Positions 1 through 9,033 are shown, counted from the stretch's first letter. The stretch is 64,000 nucleotides of DNA from an uncultured Bacteroidales bacterium (GCA_944326245.1 CALVDF010000002.1:62001-126000); one strand, 5' to 3'. Translations and numbers: made by a program. The notes: generated by a model not told the origin, from the letters alone.

Positions 1-1518
1 GCCGTTGCTTCCGGCCAGGAAATACTCCGGTTCCTGTTCTATCTTCACTTCTTCGGCATCGTATCCTATGGCTATGACCTTGACATATCCGTCCGGAGCC
101 AGGGGGGCTGTAAGCCCGTTGCCGTTTGACACGCAGTTTGCCAGATAGGTATTCCACATGATATAGAGATGATCCACCACACGGGCAACTCCGTCCCCGA
201 ATTCTATTGCCGGAAGATTCTCGGTCATGTTGAAAGGAGAGCCGTCCTTGTAGCCGAAATGCACGCAGAAATTCTCGGAGCCGCCATGTCCGCCGAAACC
301 GGTTACGGGATCCTTGCAATACACTGCAAGCTGATGCAGGTAGTCACCGTTGGCCAGATCCGTTTCGACATAGTTGGAGATAGCGTGTCCACCGCCCCAG
401 TAACATGTGGTTCCGTAATTCTCAGGCATTACATGCTTGAGGAACGTGTTTCCTTCATCGTACCACATATAGTCGGCAGGGCCCATTCCGGTCTCGCCGT
501 AAAGCAGCCGTCCTCCATACTGCGGGTTGTCGATAAGGGCCGACCAGTATTCACCCTCGAACGTAAGCACCCTCAGTTCATATTCCAAAGCCTTTACCTG
601 CACAGTCACCATGGACATTTCACCTGTGACAGACTGAAGCTGTATGCCTACAATTCCCTCTGTCTCCGCATAGGCATTGTCCTTTGCCGGTGCTGTAACG
701 GTAAGTGTGGTATCCTCCGCCATCGACAGGGAAACCCTCCATCCGTCAGGTTTGTTGACAATATAGTTGAGCATTCCTGAAATCCTTACGTTGTAGGTTT
801 TGCTTTTGCCGTATGCAATGCTCTCGACACCGTCCGGTGAAAGCCCTTCGATATCGAACTCCACGCTTATGGTCTTAGGCACCGATATCTGCGTCCCGTC
901 AGCAAGAGTGAATATCACATTGTAGGCATCGCTGGTATAATCCACATCCACGATAATCCCTGAGCCGCCGGTTCCGTCCTGTCCCTCGGCTATTACGCCA
1001 GTAGACTCCCAGGTCAGACCTCCGTCCACGGAGATTTCCCACATCCTGGTGTCGGGATTGATCCTTACCTGCGGGGCTATGGCATCCTCTCCCGGCTTGC
1101 CGTCCTCGCCGTCGATGCCCTGAGCCCTTATCCTCTGGCCGTCAACGACAAGCCACTCCCCGTCAATCGTCCAGTACCACAGGCCGTCAGTTTCATCCTT
1201 TGCCACAGAGATCACCGGAGCGTTCGCCCCGTCCTTTCCGTTTGTAATCACTGCCGCAGTCCCGTCGGAGAAATATATCACATAACCGTCCGTCCCCGCT
1301 TCCACCCTGTCAATCGTCACGTTCTGCTGCAGAGCGTTGACTATCTGCCGCAAGGCATCTATGTCAGAATTGATGCCCTTGACAGTCTCTTCCAGAGATG
1401 CAATCTTGTCGTCGATTCCGTCCAGACGGTCACGTATTTCAGTGTCGTCATACATGCTGCACGCACTTGCCGCCGCAGCTGCCAGCGCTATCAGCGCTGT
1501 CCTAAAAATTCTTTTCAT
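1..1518 (-). CDS. DUF4988-type surface lipoprotein, 3' end outside window
   Basis: Leftward gene whose C-terminus lies beyond base 1. The start at 1518 gives a lipoprotein signal (MKRIFRTALIALAAAAASAC, lipobox Cys about residue 20), then a short coiled coil (residues 25-65) and a stretch ending in YVIYFSDGTAAVITNGKDG, typical of the DUF4988/PL29-lyase N-terminal domain that stalks Bacteroidetes surface proteins. Collagen-like GKDG/GEDG turns and beta-rich segments follow. The ATG overlaps the stop of the btuG-like gene by ATGA, so it is the third gene of the riboswitch-controlled operon. Inference: a surface component of corrinoid capture, possibly a BtuH-like accessory binder; the sequence alone does not prove B12 binding. 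Confidence 0.8.
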   Translation of the reverse strand, partial: MKRIFRTALIALAAAAASACSMYDDTEIRDRLDGIDDKIASLEETVKGINSDIDALRQIVNALQQNVTIDRVEAGTDGYVIYFSDGTAAVITNGKDGANAPVISVAKDETDGLWYWTIDGEWLVVDGQRIRAQGIDGEDGKPGEDAIAPQVRINPDTRMWEISVDGGLTWESTGVIAEGQDGTGGSGIIVDVDYTSDAYNVIFTLADGTQISVPKTISVEFDIEGLSPDGVESIAYGKSKTYNVRISGMLNYIVNKPDGWRVSLSMAEDTTLTVTAPAKDNAYAETEGIVGIQLQSVTGEMSMVTVQVKALEYELRVLTFEGEYWSALIDNPQYGGRLLYGETGMGPADYMWYDEGNTFLKHVMPENYGTTCYWGGGHAISNYVETDLANGDYLHQLAVYCKDPVTGFGGHGGSENFCVHFGYKDGSPFNMTENLPAIEFGDGVARVVDHLYIMWNTYLANCVSNGNGLTAPLAPDGYVKVIAIGYDAEEVKIEQEPEYFLAGSNG

Positions 1519-2687
1519 TGTTCTAATGGTATTAATGGTTTACGTGTAAAAACTATATGCGCGGGTATGTCTCCTGTAGTGACGGACCACTTGCGTTTTC
1601 CGTCGGGAGAGAAGCAGTGCAGAGTGCCTGGGCTTACATAATCCTTGGCGTCCGTCACCAGGAATTCACGTGTCACGGGATGCACTGCCAGACCGTAAGG
1701 GACCTGAATGTTCCCGTCCGTTCCGTCAGTGATGAAATTCCTGGTCACTACCTGTCTTGTCAAAGTGTTGAGTATGGCATAAGAGACTGTCCAGTCGTTG
1801 GTCAGATAACTGAACTCCGTACTGTAGATGTAAAGCGAATCCCCGCATAGGGTCATGTTGCTGTTTGGAAGCAGATGCAGGGTATCGGTACATACATCGG
1901 TCCTGGTATCTATGATGAATGTCTTGGAAGGGGTATAATAATAATCCCCTCTGGAAGACACGTAAAGGTTCCCGTAGCGGTCCGGTTCCAGACGGTGCAG
2001 GTTGATGCCGACAGGTATCTTGTACATCTCCCTGAAGTTCACCAGATCTATCACTGACACGGTACTGTCATAGTCCGGCACCCTGTAGCCTCCGGAATTG
2101 GCCACATACAGTTTGTTCCCGACGATGGCCATCTCCTCCGGCTGATACCCCACGATGCACGAATCCACTATCTCAAGAGTAGCGGTATCGATCTTCACCA
2201 CCATACCGATGCGGGCATCAGGATCTATCTTCACAGGTCCGGCATAGGCACTGACGTAGGCATACCTGTCCTTGAATGCCAGATAACGGCAGTTGGGCAC
2301 GGCTATCTTGGTTATGTGCTTGACGCTCTGCACGTCCATCACCTCCACATAATTCGAGCAGTTGATCACAGCCCACAGCTTGCCCCCGTATATCTTGATG
2401 TCATTGCCCACATCCCCCAGATCCTTGACCTCGTCGGGATTCCTTTCACCGTAGATGTTCCTGGTGTACACTCCCGTGGTGTAGTCATAGTAGTCGAGGG
2501 AAGCCTTGTTGCTGCCCATATTGCCCTCGTTGAGCACGAAGAAGCCGCAGATATCGCCGGAGACGGTATCCCACGGATTGACCTCCACGGGCTCCGAGGG
2601 CAGTACAGGCAGTTCGCCGCGGCAGCCACAGACTGCCGCAACGAACGGAATAAGCAGAAAAATTGTACCTGATTTTATTGTTCTCAT
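1515..2687 (-). CDS. btuG: BtuG-like surface beta-propeller lipoprotein (YncE/DUF5074 type)
   Basis: 390 aa from the ATG at 2687. An upstream in-frame ATG at 2738 is rejected because the 2687 start gives a clean lipoprotein signal (MRTIKSGTIFLLIPF..GC) and an ATGA overlap with btuB. The body is YncE-like: repeated blades such as GGKLWAVINCSNYVEVMD, KLYVANSGGY, VSVIDLVNF and NLYVSSRGDYYY. In Bacteroides, BtuG proteins of this kind sit on the outer face of BtuB, bind corrinoids very tightly and hand them to the receptor (known for the family). Position directly after btuB behind a cobalamin riboswitch supports the assignment. Confidence 0.85.
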   Translation of the reverse strand: MRTIKSGTIFLLIPFVAAVCGCRGELPVLPSEPVEVNPWDTVSGDICGFFVLNEGNMGSNKASLDYYDYTTGVYTRNIYGERNPDEVKDLGDVGNDIKIYGGKLWAVINCSNYVEVMDVQSVKHITKIAVPNCRYLAFKDRYAYVSAYAGPVKIDPDARIGMVVKIDTATLEIVDSCIVGYQPEEMAIVGNKLYVANSGGYRVPDYDSTVSVIDLVNFREMYKIPVGINLHRLEPDRYGNLYVSSRGDYYYTPSKTFIIDTRTDVCTDTLHLLPNSNMTLCGDSLYIYSTEFSYLTNDWTVSYAILNTLTRQVVTRNFITDGTDGNIQVPYGLAVHPVTREFLVTDAKDYVSPGTLHCFSPDGKRKWSVTTGDIPAHIVFTRKPLIPLEQ

Positions 2688-4849
2688 ATCGTAAGACTTA
2701 ATGTTATCCTGAAATTGGTTCCCGGCATGGGGTACCACTTCACCACCTCGTACTGCTGGTTGAAGATATTGTTGACTTCTACAGTCACGCCCAGCTCAGT
2801 CCTCCTGATGCGGAATACCTTGGACAGAGACAGGTCACTCGTATACCACGGCTGTATATAGTTGACCGGTACATTGCCGCCCAGCATGTATCTTTCCCCG
2901 GTGTATACGAAACTGTAGTTGAAATTCCATGTACCGTAGCTTACGCCCAGCACTGCAGAACCGCTGTGCAGAGGTATGTACGGCACCTGGTCCCCATATG
3001 TACTTATAACTCCCTCATACCCCTCGTCCTTCTTTGTTTCAGTAAAGTCCTGAGCTTTCTGGTAAGTGTAGTTGATTCTGGCAGATATGCCGACCGGCCC
3101 GAACTGAAGCGAGGGAGCCAGGACAATATCCGCCCCGCGTATCTCCACATAGCCCAGATTGACCATAGTCCATACGAGCTGATTGGATGTCGGGGTAGCT
3201 ATAATCTTATCCTTCACCGTATTGTAATACACGTCCACACTTGCCTGCATTCCGGCGAACCAGGTTCCCGGAAAAGTCCTGGCATAGGCTATGCCTACAT
3301 TGTACTGCGAAGTGTACTCCGGTCTCAGATTACGGTTGCCCAGCTGGACGTAGTACAGGTCATTGAAGGTGGGCATGCGGAATATCTTCTTGTAGAAAGC
3401 CCTTATGCTCAATCCGGCCTTCTTCCACGGAGTATAGGACACTATCACTGCAGGAGTCCATTCGTTCTTGTCCCCGGCAGTCTCCATACCGCGCCGGCTC
3501 ATGTCGTGGACATAGGTATAGAGCATACTGGCCTGGGCGCTGAGACCGAAATCAAAGCTGACGGAAGTTGCTGCCGCAGAAAGGACTGTAAGCCTTCGGG
3601 GCTGGATGAAATTGGCATTGAACATCTCGGTTCCGTCGGCATCCAGACTGTTCCACTGCACGTCACAGGACAGGTTGGCACTCCAGAAACGGTTGAGAGA
3701 GAACAGGTTGGAGACAGTAAGATACAGTTCCTGCTGCCAGTAGTGATTGTCCATAGGCTGTACCGTACTGTGCGGCGGCATGACATAGTTCATATAGTCA
3801 TTCGCATATTTGGCCTGCACCTTGAAACTGTAGAAATCAGCCGCCTCATGTGTCAGGGAAGACTGCACGAAGACATTGCGGTCCTTCTGCCGGTCCTCGT
3901 TGAGCAGCGAGATGCCGTAATCCTTCTTGACAGCAGCCCCGGGGTAACCCCGTTCTGACCAGTAGAAATAACCCTTGAGCATGAAATCAGTCTTCGGCAT
4001 ACGGCCGAACAGACCTGCCTCAGCCCTTACAAACATCACATCCCCGTTGCGGCGCACCTCAGTCGTATCATAGCCTCCCTCCCTGCTGTACCGGAACTTG
4101 TAGCGTCCGGAAGTGTTGAGAAACTCCACATTGGCAGAGGTACTGAAATGCTCTCCCAGACGGTGTTCCCACAGCCCCGACAGGTCTATAAGATCGAACG
4201 AACCACTGCGGACCTTGAAATTCAGATTGTTCCTTCTGTCACCTTTAAACCGGGGCCTTCTGGACACCATGTACAGTGCCGCCGCCGAGGCATAATCCCT
4301 GGCTGACTGGAAGATATCGCTTTTCTGCCCGTTGTACACCGACAACAGTTCCATATTGTCCATGGAGAATTTGCCCAGATCCACCGTCCCGTTCTGGGCA
4401 TTGGATATCTGGATACCGTCATAGAATACCCCCACATGCTGACTGCCCAGACTTCGGACGTTGACCGTCTTCAAGCCTCCGATACCGCCGTAGTCCTTGA
4501 CCTGCACACCGGAAAAATACCGCAGCGCATCAGCTATCGAATTGGAGCTCAGGCTTTGAAGCTGCCGTCCCGAAAGCCTCTGCGCCGGCACTATCTCCCT
4601 TATCCTGTCCGCAGCAACCACCACCTCGTCCAGTGTATCCACAGGCGTGTACTGACCCTCGTCCCGGACCTTGTCCGAAACCCTGTCCGAGACCTTGTCC
4701 CTGACCTTATCCGAAACCTTGTCCGAGACCTTGTCGGGAGCCGTGTACCCTGTCCTCTCCAGAGCATTCTCCTGAGCCCGTAGAGCACTGCCGGACAACA
4801 GCAATACCACGATGATAGGTAAAATGATACCTGCTTTCCTATAATACAT
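2684..4849 (-). CDS. btuB: TonB-dependent vitamin B12 receptor BtuB
   Basis: 721 aa from the ATG at 4849, chosen because it begins a signal peptide (MYYRKAGIILPIIVVLLL..ALRAQ). An unusual acidic/basic tetrapeptide-repeat linker follows (residues 39-63), then a TonB-box-like LDEVVV (73-78), the plug domain (ADALRYFSGVQVKDYGG, NVRSLGSQHVGVFYDG) and a 22-strand-type barrel ending in an aromatic-poor ITLSLTI. It imports cobalamin or other corrinoids across the outer membrane using TonB energy. It is the first gene of the operon, 139 bases after the riboswitch, and overlaps btuG by ATGA. Confidence 0.92.
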   Translation of the reverse strand: MYYRKAGIILPIIVVLLLSGSALRAQENALERTGYTAPDKVSDKVSDKVRDKVSDRVSDKVRDEGQYTPVDTLDEVVVAADRIREIVPAQRLSGRQLQSLSSNSIADALRYFSGVQVKDYGGIGGLKTVNVRSLGSQHVGVFYDGIQISNAQNGTVDLGKFSMDNMELLSVYNGQKSDIFQSARDYASAAALYMVSRRPRFKGDRRNNLNFKVRSGSFDLIDLSGLWEHRLGEHFSTSANVEFLNTSGRYKFRYSREGGYDTTEVRRNGDVMFVRAEAGLFGRMPKTDFMLKGYFYWSERGYPGAAVKKDYGISLLNEDRQKDRNVFVQSSLTHEAADFYSFKVQAKYANDYMNYVMPPHSTVQPMDNHYWQQELYLTVSNLFSLNRFWSANLSCDVQWNSLDADGTEMFNANFIQPRRLTVLSAAATSVSFDFGLSAQASMLYTYVHDMSRRGMETAGDKNEWTPAVIVSYTPWKKAGLSIRAFYKKIFRMPTFNDLYYVQLGNRNLRPEYTSQYNVGIAYARTFPGTWFAGMQASVDVYYNTVKDKIIATPTSNQLVWTMVNLGYVEIRGADIVLAPSLQFGPVGISARINYTYQKAQDFTETKKDEGYEGVISTYGDQVPYIPLHSGSAVLGVSYGTWNFNYSFVYTGERYMLGGNVPVNYIQPWYTSDLSLSKVFRIRRTELGVTVEVNNIFNQQYEVVKWYPMPGTNFRITLSLTI
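4657..4737 (-). repeat. 12-bp tandem repeat encoding a DKVS/DKVR linker in btuB
   Basis: Six or so imperfect 12-bp units (core CCTTGTCCGAAA-like on the + strand) encode DKVS, DKVR and DRVS tetrapeptides between the signal peptide and the TonB box. The unit length is a multiple of three, so copy-number change keeps frame. Confidence 0.8.
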
Positions 4850-4987
4850 TGCCAAACAATTTTCCAATTCCCGGGATTCCCTTGCGCTAAGCCGTAACCG
4901 GCGCATGGGCACAGACTGCCTGTTCCTGAAGAGGTAAAATCATTCAGCATTGCCGCACCCGTACTCCCGCAGGGCAGACAGTCATAA

Positions 4988-5182
4988 TCGAAAGCAGGTC
5001 TTCTGACTTATTCCTCACCGCGGCAGCCTTCCCACCCTCAACGGGGCAGTGGCTTCAAAGATGACCGCGTGACTTCCGTCCGAAAAAGGACGTGGAAATT
5101 ACAGCAGCGGGTACTGTCCGGGATTCTCACCCGGTTCCCTTTCAATTCCTCCACCGCAGAGCGGCGGACAGGAAACTTTCAA
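4988..5182 (-). promoter_or_regulatory. Cobalamin (B12) riboswitch
   Basis: Read on the minus strand the leader has the B12-box features in order: GGGAACCGGGTGAGAATCCC, the GCTGCTGTAA segment, GCCACTG followed by GGGAAGGCTGCCGCGG, and the terminal AGTCAGAAGACCTGC. It lies between a promoter and btuB, so corrinoid excess should shut the uptake operon off. Confidence 0.95.
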
Positions 5183-5187
5183 CGCTG

Positions 5188-5218
5188 CAAATGTAGACAT
5201 TTTTTCCAATAATCCAAA
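5188..5218 (-). promoter_or_regulatory. Bacteroidetes-type promoter of the btuB operon
   Basis: On the minus strand TTTG, a 19-base spacer, then TACATTTG, matching the Bacteroidetes -33/-7 consensus (TTTG...TAnnTTTG). Transcription would start about five bases before the riboswitch. Confidence 0.8.
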
Positions 5219-5499
5219 TGCCGGCAGGATACTTCAGCGCAGGCGCCTTCCCCTCCCACTCCACCGCCTTCCATCTTTTCCCGCCTGTGCAGGTGGACCG
5301 TCCCGTTGAGGCAAATTTCAGCAGAACAAGCTGTTCGAGGAACACCGCAGACACCTGCGGAAGGGCTCGGCAATATGGCAGGAACCTGCGTTTCTTGTCT
5401 TGCAGCAGCCGTTTCTTTCCGCCCGTACAGTAGTACACCGCCCGTGTGTTCCGGTGCCACAGGTCGGGAAGGAAAAGACGGAGGGCAGACTTAAACCAA

Positions 5500-5970
5500 A
5501 CATCGACGCAAATTGGTCGTTTTGCAGTAATATTCTGAGGACCAGCCGATTGAAGACAAGAGTCCGGAACAATGCAATGTTAGGATAGCGCGAAACGGTC
5601 CGCTTCGGCGGTTTTCCAGCCATCCTAACATGGACGCAGATCGGCCGCTTCGACGTAATACCTTGTAGGCCAACGCATTGTAGGCAAGAACCAGAATGAG
5701 CGCAATGTTAGGATAGCGCGGACAGGCCTCCTTCGGCGGTTTTTCTGCCATCCTAACATGGACGCAGATCGGCCGTTTTGACGTAATGCTCTGTGGACCA
5801 ATGCATTGCGGGAGAGGACCCGAATGAGCGCAATGTTAGGATAGCGCGGAACAGACCCTTTCGGCGGTTTTTCTGCCATCCTAACATGGCTACAAATCAG
5901 CCGTCTTTACGTAATACTCTGTGAGCCAATGTATTGAGGACAAGGATCCGAATGAGCGCAATGTTAGGAT
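5500..5970. repeat. Four tandem 128-bp intergenic repeats with inverted ends
   Basis: Copies begin at 5500, 5628, 5756 and 5884 (the last truncated), each spaced exactly 128 bases, divergent in the middle. Every unit contains a 10-base inverted repeat ATGTTAGGAT ... ATCCTAACAT around a conserved TTTCGGCGGTTTTTCTGCC. 128 is not a multiple of three and the small frames crossing it change register, so I take it as non-coding. It sits between the B12 operon promoter and the prophage. Confidence 0.85.
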
Positions 5971-6050
5971 AGCGTTTCAGATCGAAACCGCGTCTGTCTG
6001 CGCCTGGTAGCCTATGGGAATGTGCCACCCCACGAGTGGAAATGCCCCAG

Positions 6051-6325
6051 GTGCTGCCACAACGCCCACAAAAGGCCGGATAGTGGGCGGTGTGGACGGG
6101 GCTATGCAGGCCGGGTGCTGCGAGAGGCACTTCTGGACGGGACCGCCGTTCCCGGGCATTGCCATAACGCCCACAAAATGCCGGATAGTGGGCGGTGTGG
6201 ACGGGGCTATGCAGGCCGGGTGCTCCTGGAGGCACTTCTGGACGGGACCGCCGTTCCCGGGTGCTGCCACAACGCCCACAAGGTGCCGAATAGTGGGCGG
6301 TGTGGACCGAGCGATACAGGCCAGG
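6051..6325. repeat. Three tandem 105-bp repeats next to the prophage
   Basis: Units start at 6051, 6156 and 6261 (third partial), sharing CAACGCCCACAA and GGCGGTGTGGACGGGGCTAT blocks. 105 is divisible by three, so both strands stay open through the array, but no start context, domain or upstream promoter supports a protein. From 5219 to 6550 I see only this array, the 128-bp array and unassigned sequence. Confidence 0.75.
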
Positions 6326-6550
6326 CCTGTCATGAGGGCCAAGCTTGGCCTAAGCATATATGGAGCTGAATTCTGCCGAAGCATGCGTCGGAGATTGATA
6401 CCTGGCTACCGTCACCACCGGAAAGCGCATCCGAAGCAAAGCAATCGAAATAAAAGACCGCTACGCCAGCAAATATGCAAACCGGGAATAGTCCCCTCTA
6501 TAAACATGGGATACACGCCCCTCTTTTTAGAAAAAGTACAATCCCAATAA

Positions 6551-6595
6551 AAAAGCACTATCCCGAACTCGTATCGAGGGATAGCGCTCATTTTT
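6551..6595. terminator. Bidirectional terminator left of the integrase
   Basis: Near-perfect 10-bp stem GCACTATCCC (6555-6564) / GGGATAGCGC (6578-6587), preceded by AAAAAA and followed by TCATTTTT, so it can stop transcription from either side. It lies 170 bases beyond the integrase stop; the left attachment site should lie in or near 6550-6762 but cannot be pinned without the other end. Confidence 0.75.
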
Positions 6596-6762
6596 GTAAT
6601 TAACTAACTATCAATCAGTATTGTGGAGATGGGCGTTCTACGAACATCCTTTTGCTAGATAATTGCACATCATTTTACATCTTAGTTCACAATTTTTTGA
6701 GTCGATGAAAATGCATCCAATCTTTGTAAATCATATCCTGTAAAAAGATTTCGGTACCCGTT

Positions 6763-8034
6763 TCAGTCCCTGTTGAACTTGTCCATCTCTGTCCGCTTGA
6801 GTTCATCAACCACTTTTTTATAAGGCTTCATGGCATCTGAGTCACTATGTCCAGTCCACGACCGTATGACATCCTCCGGTATTCCAAGAAACATTGCATT
6901 CACCACAAAGGTTCTGCGTGCGCAGTGCATTGTCATAAGCTGCCACTTCTCGAATACTTCCTCAATTCTCCTGCTTCCGTTGTATGATACCATTTTTATC
7001 TTCTCACAAAGTCCTGCTCTTTTACCTATTGTTTTCAGTCCGCGGTTCATGGGCTGGTTCTGATATACAGGGAATACTTTATTTCCTGCCAACCTTTTCC
7101 CTCTATATTTGTCTAGTATTTCCCTGGAATGCTTATTCAGGTCTATGCGTATAAGATCAGTCGTTTTCTTTGTTACTACAGTTATTGAGTCCTCTTTCAC
7201 ATCATCCCAAGTAAGCGCATAGACATCCGAGTATCGTAGAGATGTAAAGCAGCAGAAGCAGAATACATTTCTTATATTGTTCAGATATTCGCTATCTGAC
7301 AAGTCTACATTGAGAACTGTCATAAGTTCGTCCCAAGACAGGTATACTACCACCCTGTCATAATTGTGCACTTTTGCCGAGAATGTCTCATGAACCTTTC
7401 CGTTGTAGTATCCGTTCCTATACATCCACCTTATGAACCATCTTATGATAGCAAGGTCTTTTATTATTGTTGCGTTTCTATATCCCTTGTTCACAAACCA
7501 CCTTACTAGACCGGACATAGTTTCGTTTGTTACGTCCCTTACTGTCATTTCCGGCATAAATTCACTGAGGTGCGCTTTCATTGTGCGCATTTTCTTCTCA
7601 GTTCCTTCACTCCAGCTGTTAAGCACGGATTCTGATTCTATAAACTTGTCAAAAAGAGCATATATGTTCTCGCTGTCATTCCTCCCTTTCTTCTCTATGC
7701 CAAGCGACTCCTCAGCCTTTAATCTTAGTTCATTCCTCGACGGTATCTTTTCCCGTCTCTCAAAGAAGTCAAATGCATCCTCCACCGCGTCAAGATACCT
7801 CTGTATCTCGCGGTTTATCTTTGATGCAGGAGTCTTGTGAACGCCATGATATGTATTGTTCACACATCTCTGCCCCTCGGTGCTCCATCCTTTTATGTTG
7901 ACCCTGTATCCGGGGTTGAAGCATACCGTCTGCCCATTCCACCTCACGCGCAGTTTCAGCCTGGCATCACTCTTTCCCGGCTCCTTCGCTAAGAAAAAAA
8001 GGCAATTGTGTCTTATATTCATGTCTTTCGTCAA
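6763..8034 (-). CDS. int: Tyrosine-recombinase phage integrase
   Basis: 423 aa. An N-terminal arm-binding domain (RVRWNGQTVCFNPGYRVNIK) is followed by a SAM-like core-binding domain (VRDVTNETMSGLVRWFVNKG) and a catalytic domain with Arg about 265 (TSLRYSDVY), HxxR at 370-373 (MHCARRTF), His 396 (WTGHSD) and nucleophile Tyr 405 (MKPYKKV). It should integrate and excise the prophage. It lies at the left prophage end, reads outward and overlaps the upstream regulator by about 60 bases; a start at 8022 (MNIRHNC) is also possible. Confidence 0.95.
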   Translation of the reverse strand: MTKDMNIRHNCLFFLAKEPGKSDARLKLRVRWNGQTVCFNPGYRVNIKGWSTEGQRCVNNTYHGVHKTPASKINREIQRYLDAVEDAFDFFERREKIPSRNELRLKAEESLGIEKKGRNDSENIYALFDKFIESESVLNSWSEGTEKKMRTMKAHLSEFMPEMTVRDVTNETMSGLVRWFVNKGYRNATIIKDLAIIRWFIRWMYRNGYYNGKVHETFSAKVHNYDRVVVYLSWDELMTVLNVDLSDSEYLNNIRNVFCFCCFTSLRYSDVYALTWDDVKEDSITVVTKKTTDLIRIDLNKHSREILDKYRGKRLAGNKVFPVYQNQPMNRGLKTIGKRAGLCEKIKMVSYNGSRRIEEVFEKWQLMTMHCARRTFVVNAMFLGIPEDVIRSWTGHSDSDAMKPYKKVVDELKRTEMDKFNRD

Positions 8035-8281
8035 ATATTGTCCCCTCTCCTGTCAGAAGCCATCTTGCCGAAACCCCGAAATCGGATACGAGACAAGCAA
8101 GCAGTTCGGGTTTAAGCACTCTTGTAGCCGGTTCGCTCAGTACTGTCCTCACGTTCCAGTAGTTCGCTCCGCATCTTGTCGTAACTGTGTTCAGCCCCCG
8201 TATCTCTCCGGTACTCTTCAGTGTTTTGACGGCCTCAATGAAACGTGCCGTTATCCTCTGACCTTCGGGTGATATATTCAT
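7967..8281 (-). CDS. Small repressor-like DNA-binding protein
   Basis: 104 aa. It has the layout of Bacteroidales phage repressors: an N-terminal helical segment (ITARFIEAVKTL), an HTH-like region, then FGVSARWLLTGEGTIF, the W-L-x-T-G-x-G signature shared with the proteins at 8696, 9473 and 9906. Its 3' end overlaps the integrase start, suggesting coupled expression. Probably a regulator of integration or lysogeny; no stronger claim is possible. Confidence 0.65.
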   Translation of the reverse strand: MNISPEGQRITARFIEAVKTLKSTGEIRGLNTVTTRCGANYWNVRTVLSEPATRVLKPELLACLVSDFGVSARWLLTGEGTIFDERHEYKTQLPFFLSEGAGKE

Positions 8282-8282
8282 G

Positions 8283-8699
8283 TCAGTTTACCCGTTTTAA
8301 AGTTATGTTGTAAAACTTATCATCAGTTGATGTCATAGTCCTTCTGTCCTCAGATAACTCAAACCACCTCGTCAGAGTGTCTCCGTAATATGTTACTTCC
8401 CACTCCATACGTAAAGATCCTGCATTGGTTTCCGAATAATTAAACAAGTCTCTGTATTTCCAATCGTTTTCACTTTCTGACCAATAATAATGCTGTACTG
8501 CATCATCTGTAAAATCAAGAAACTCCAGTCTATGGTAGCTTGTATCAGGATCAAGTCCTATTGCTGCATTCCACATATCAGTACTTATCTCTACACCTTC
8601 CCACACCGTGCCGGAGTACTCATTGGTATAAGTTCTGTCCTTGTTACATGAGCATGCAACAAGTGTCATTATCATTGCTGTTATAACCCTTGCTTTCAT
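8283..8699 (-). CDS. Prophage-encoded lipoprotein of unknown function
   Basis: 138 aa with a short signal MKARVITAMIMTLVACSC and lipobox Cys near residue 17, then a compact acidic, aromatic-rich domain (YSGTVWEGVEIS, HYYWSESENDWKY) resembling small Bacteroidetes beta-barrel lipoproteins. It sits between repressor-like genes and overlaps the next upstream gene by ATGA, so it is likely expressed in the lysogen. Inference: a lysogenic-conversion factor such as superinfection exclusion. I do not recognise the family. Confidence 0.7.
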   Translation of the reverse strand: MKARVITAMIMTLVACSCNKDRTYTNEYSGTVWEGVEISTDMWNAAIGLDPDTSYHRLEFLDFTDDAVQHYYWSESENDWKYRDLFNYSETNAGSLRMEWEVTYYGDTLTRWFELSEDRRTMTSTDDKFYNITLKRVN

Positions 8700-9031
8700 T
8701 TGCCTATCGATTCGAGAATAATGTCTATTTTTGTTTCCAGCCTGCTTATCTTCTCCTGCTGTCTGTACAGTATGTCGTAAAAGCGCGCAAGTTCCTCGTT
8801 CTGTACAGAATCCCCATGCCCTTTGTACATATCACCTTTCCCGGTTACAAGCCATTCGGTATTCAGCTCGGGGAATACATCGGATATTTTCTTAATAGTG
8901 CTCGGATGTATAGCGTCCTTAAGATTGTTCACATACCCCCTCGATAGTCCGCATCGCTCCGCGAACTCCACCTGTCCCATGTGCTTTGCGCTGATGAATG
9001 TAAGAAGTCTCTCCTTTACTGTAAGTACCAT
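8696..9031 (-). CDS. HTH repressor-like protein with C-terminal coiled coil
   Basis: 111 aa. An XRE-like HTH (MGQVEFAERCGLSRGYVNNLK) is followed by INPSTIKKI-type linker residues, FPELNTEWLVTGKGDMY (family signature) and a C-terminal coiled coil (LYRQQEKISRLETKIDIIL) likely to oligomerise it. It is one of four such proteins in this operon. It overlaps the lipoprotein gene by four bases. Confidence 0.8.
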   Translation of the reverse strand: MVLTVKERLLTFISAKHMGQVEFAERCGLSRGYVNNLKDAIHPSTIKKISDVFPELNTEWLVTGKGDMYKGHGDSVQNEELARFYDILYRQQEKISRLETKIDIILESIGK

Positions 9032-9033
9032 GT

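Noticed and set aside
2316..4783. Open frames antisense to btuB and btuG
   Set aside because: Shadows produced by GC-rich codon use of the real genes; no independent signal.
5142..6550. Small open frames in the host repeat region
   Set aside because: They follow the repeat units, contradict each other on opposite strands and carry no recognisable domain.
6551..6762. Left attachment site (attL)
   Set aside because: Expected here beside the integrase, but the right end is outside the window, so no core repeat can be identified.
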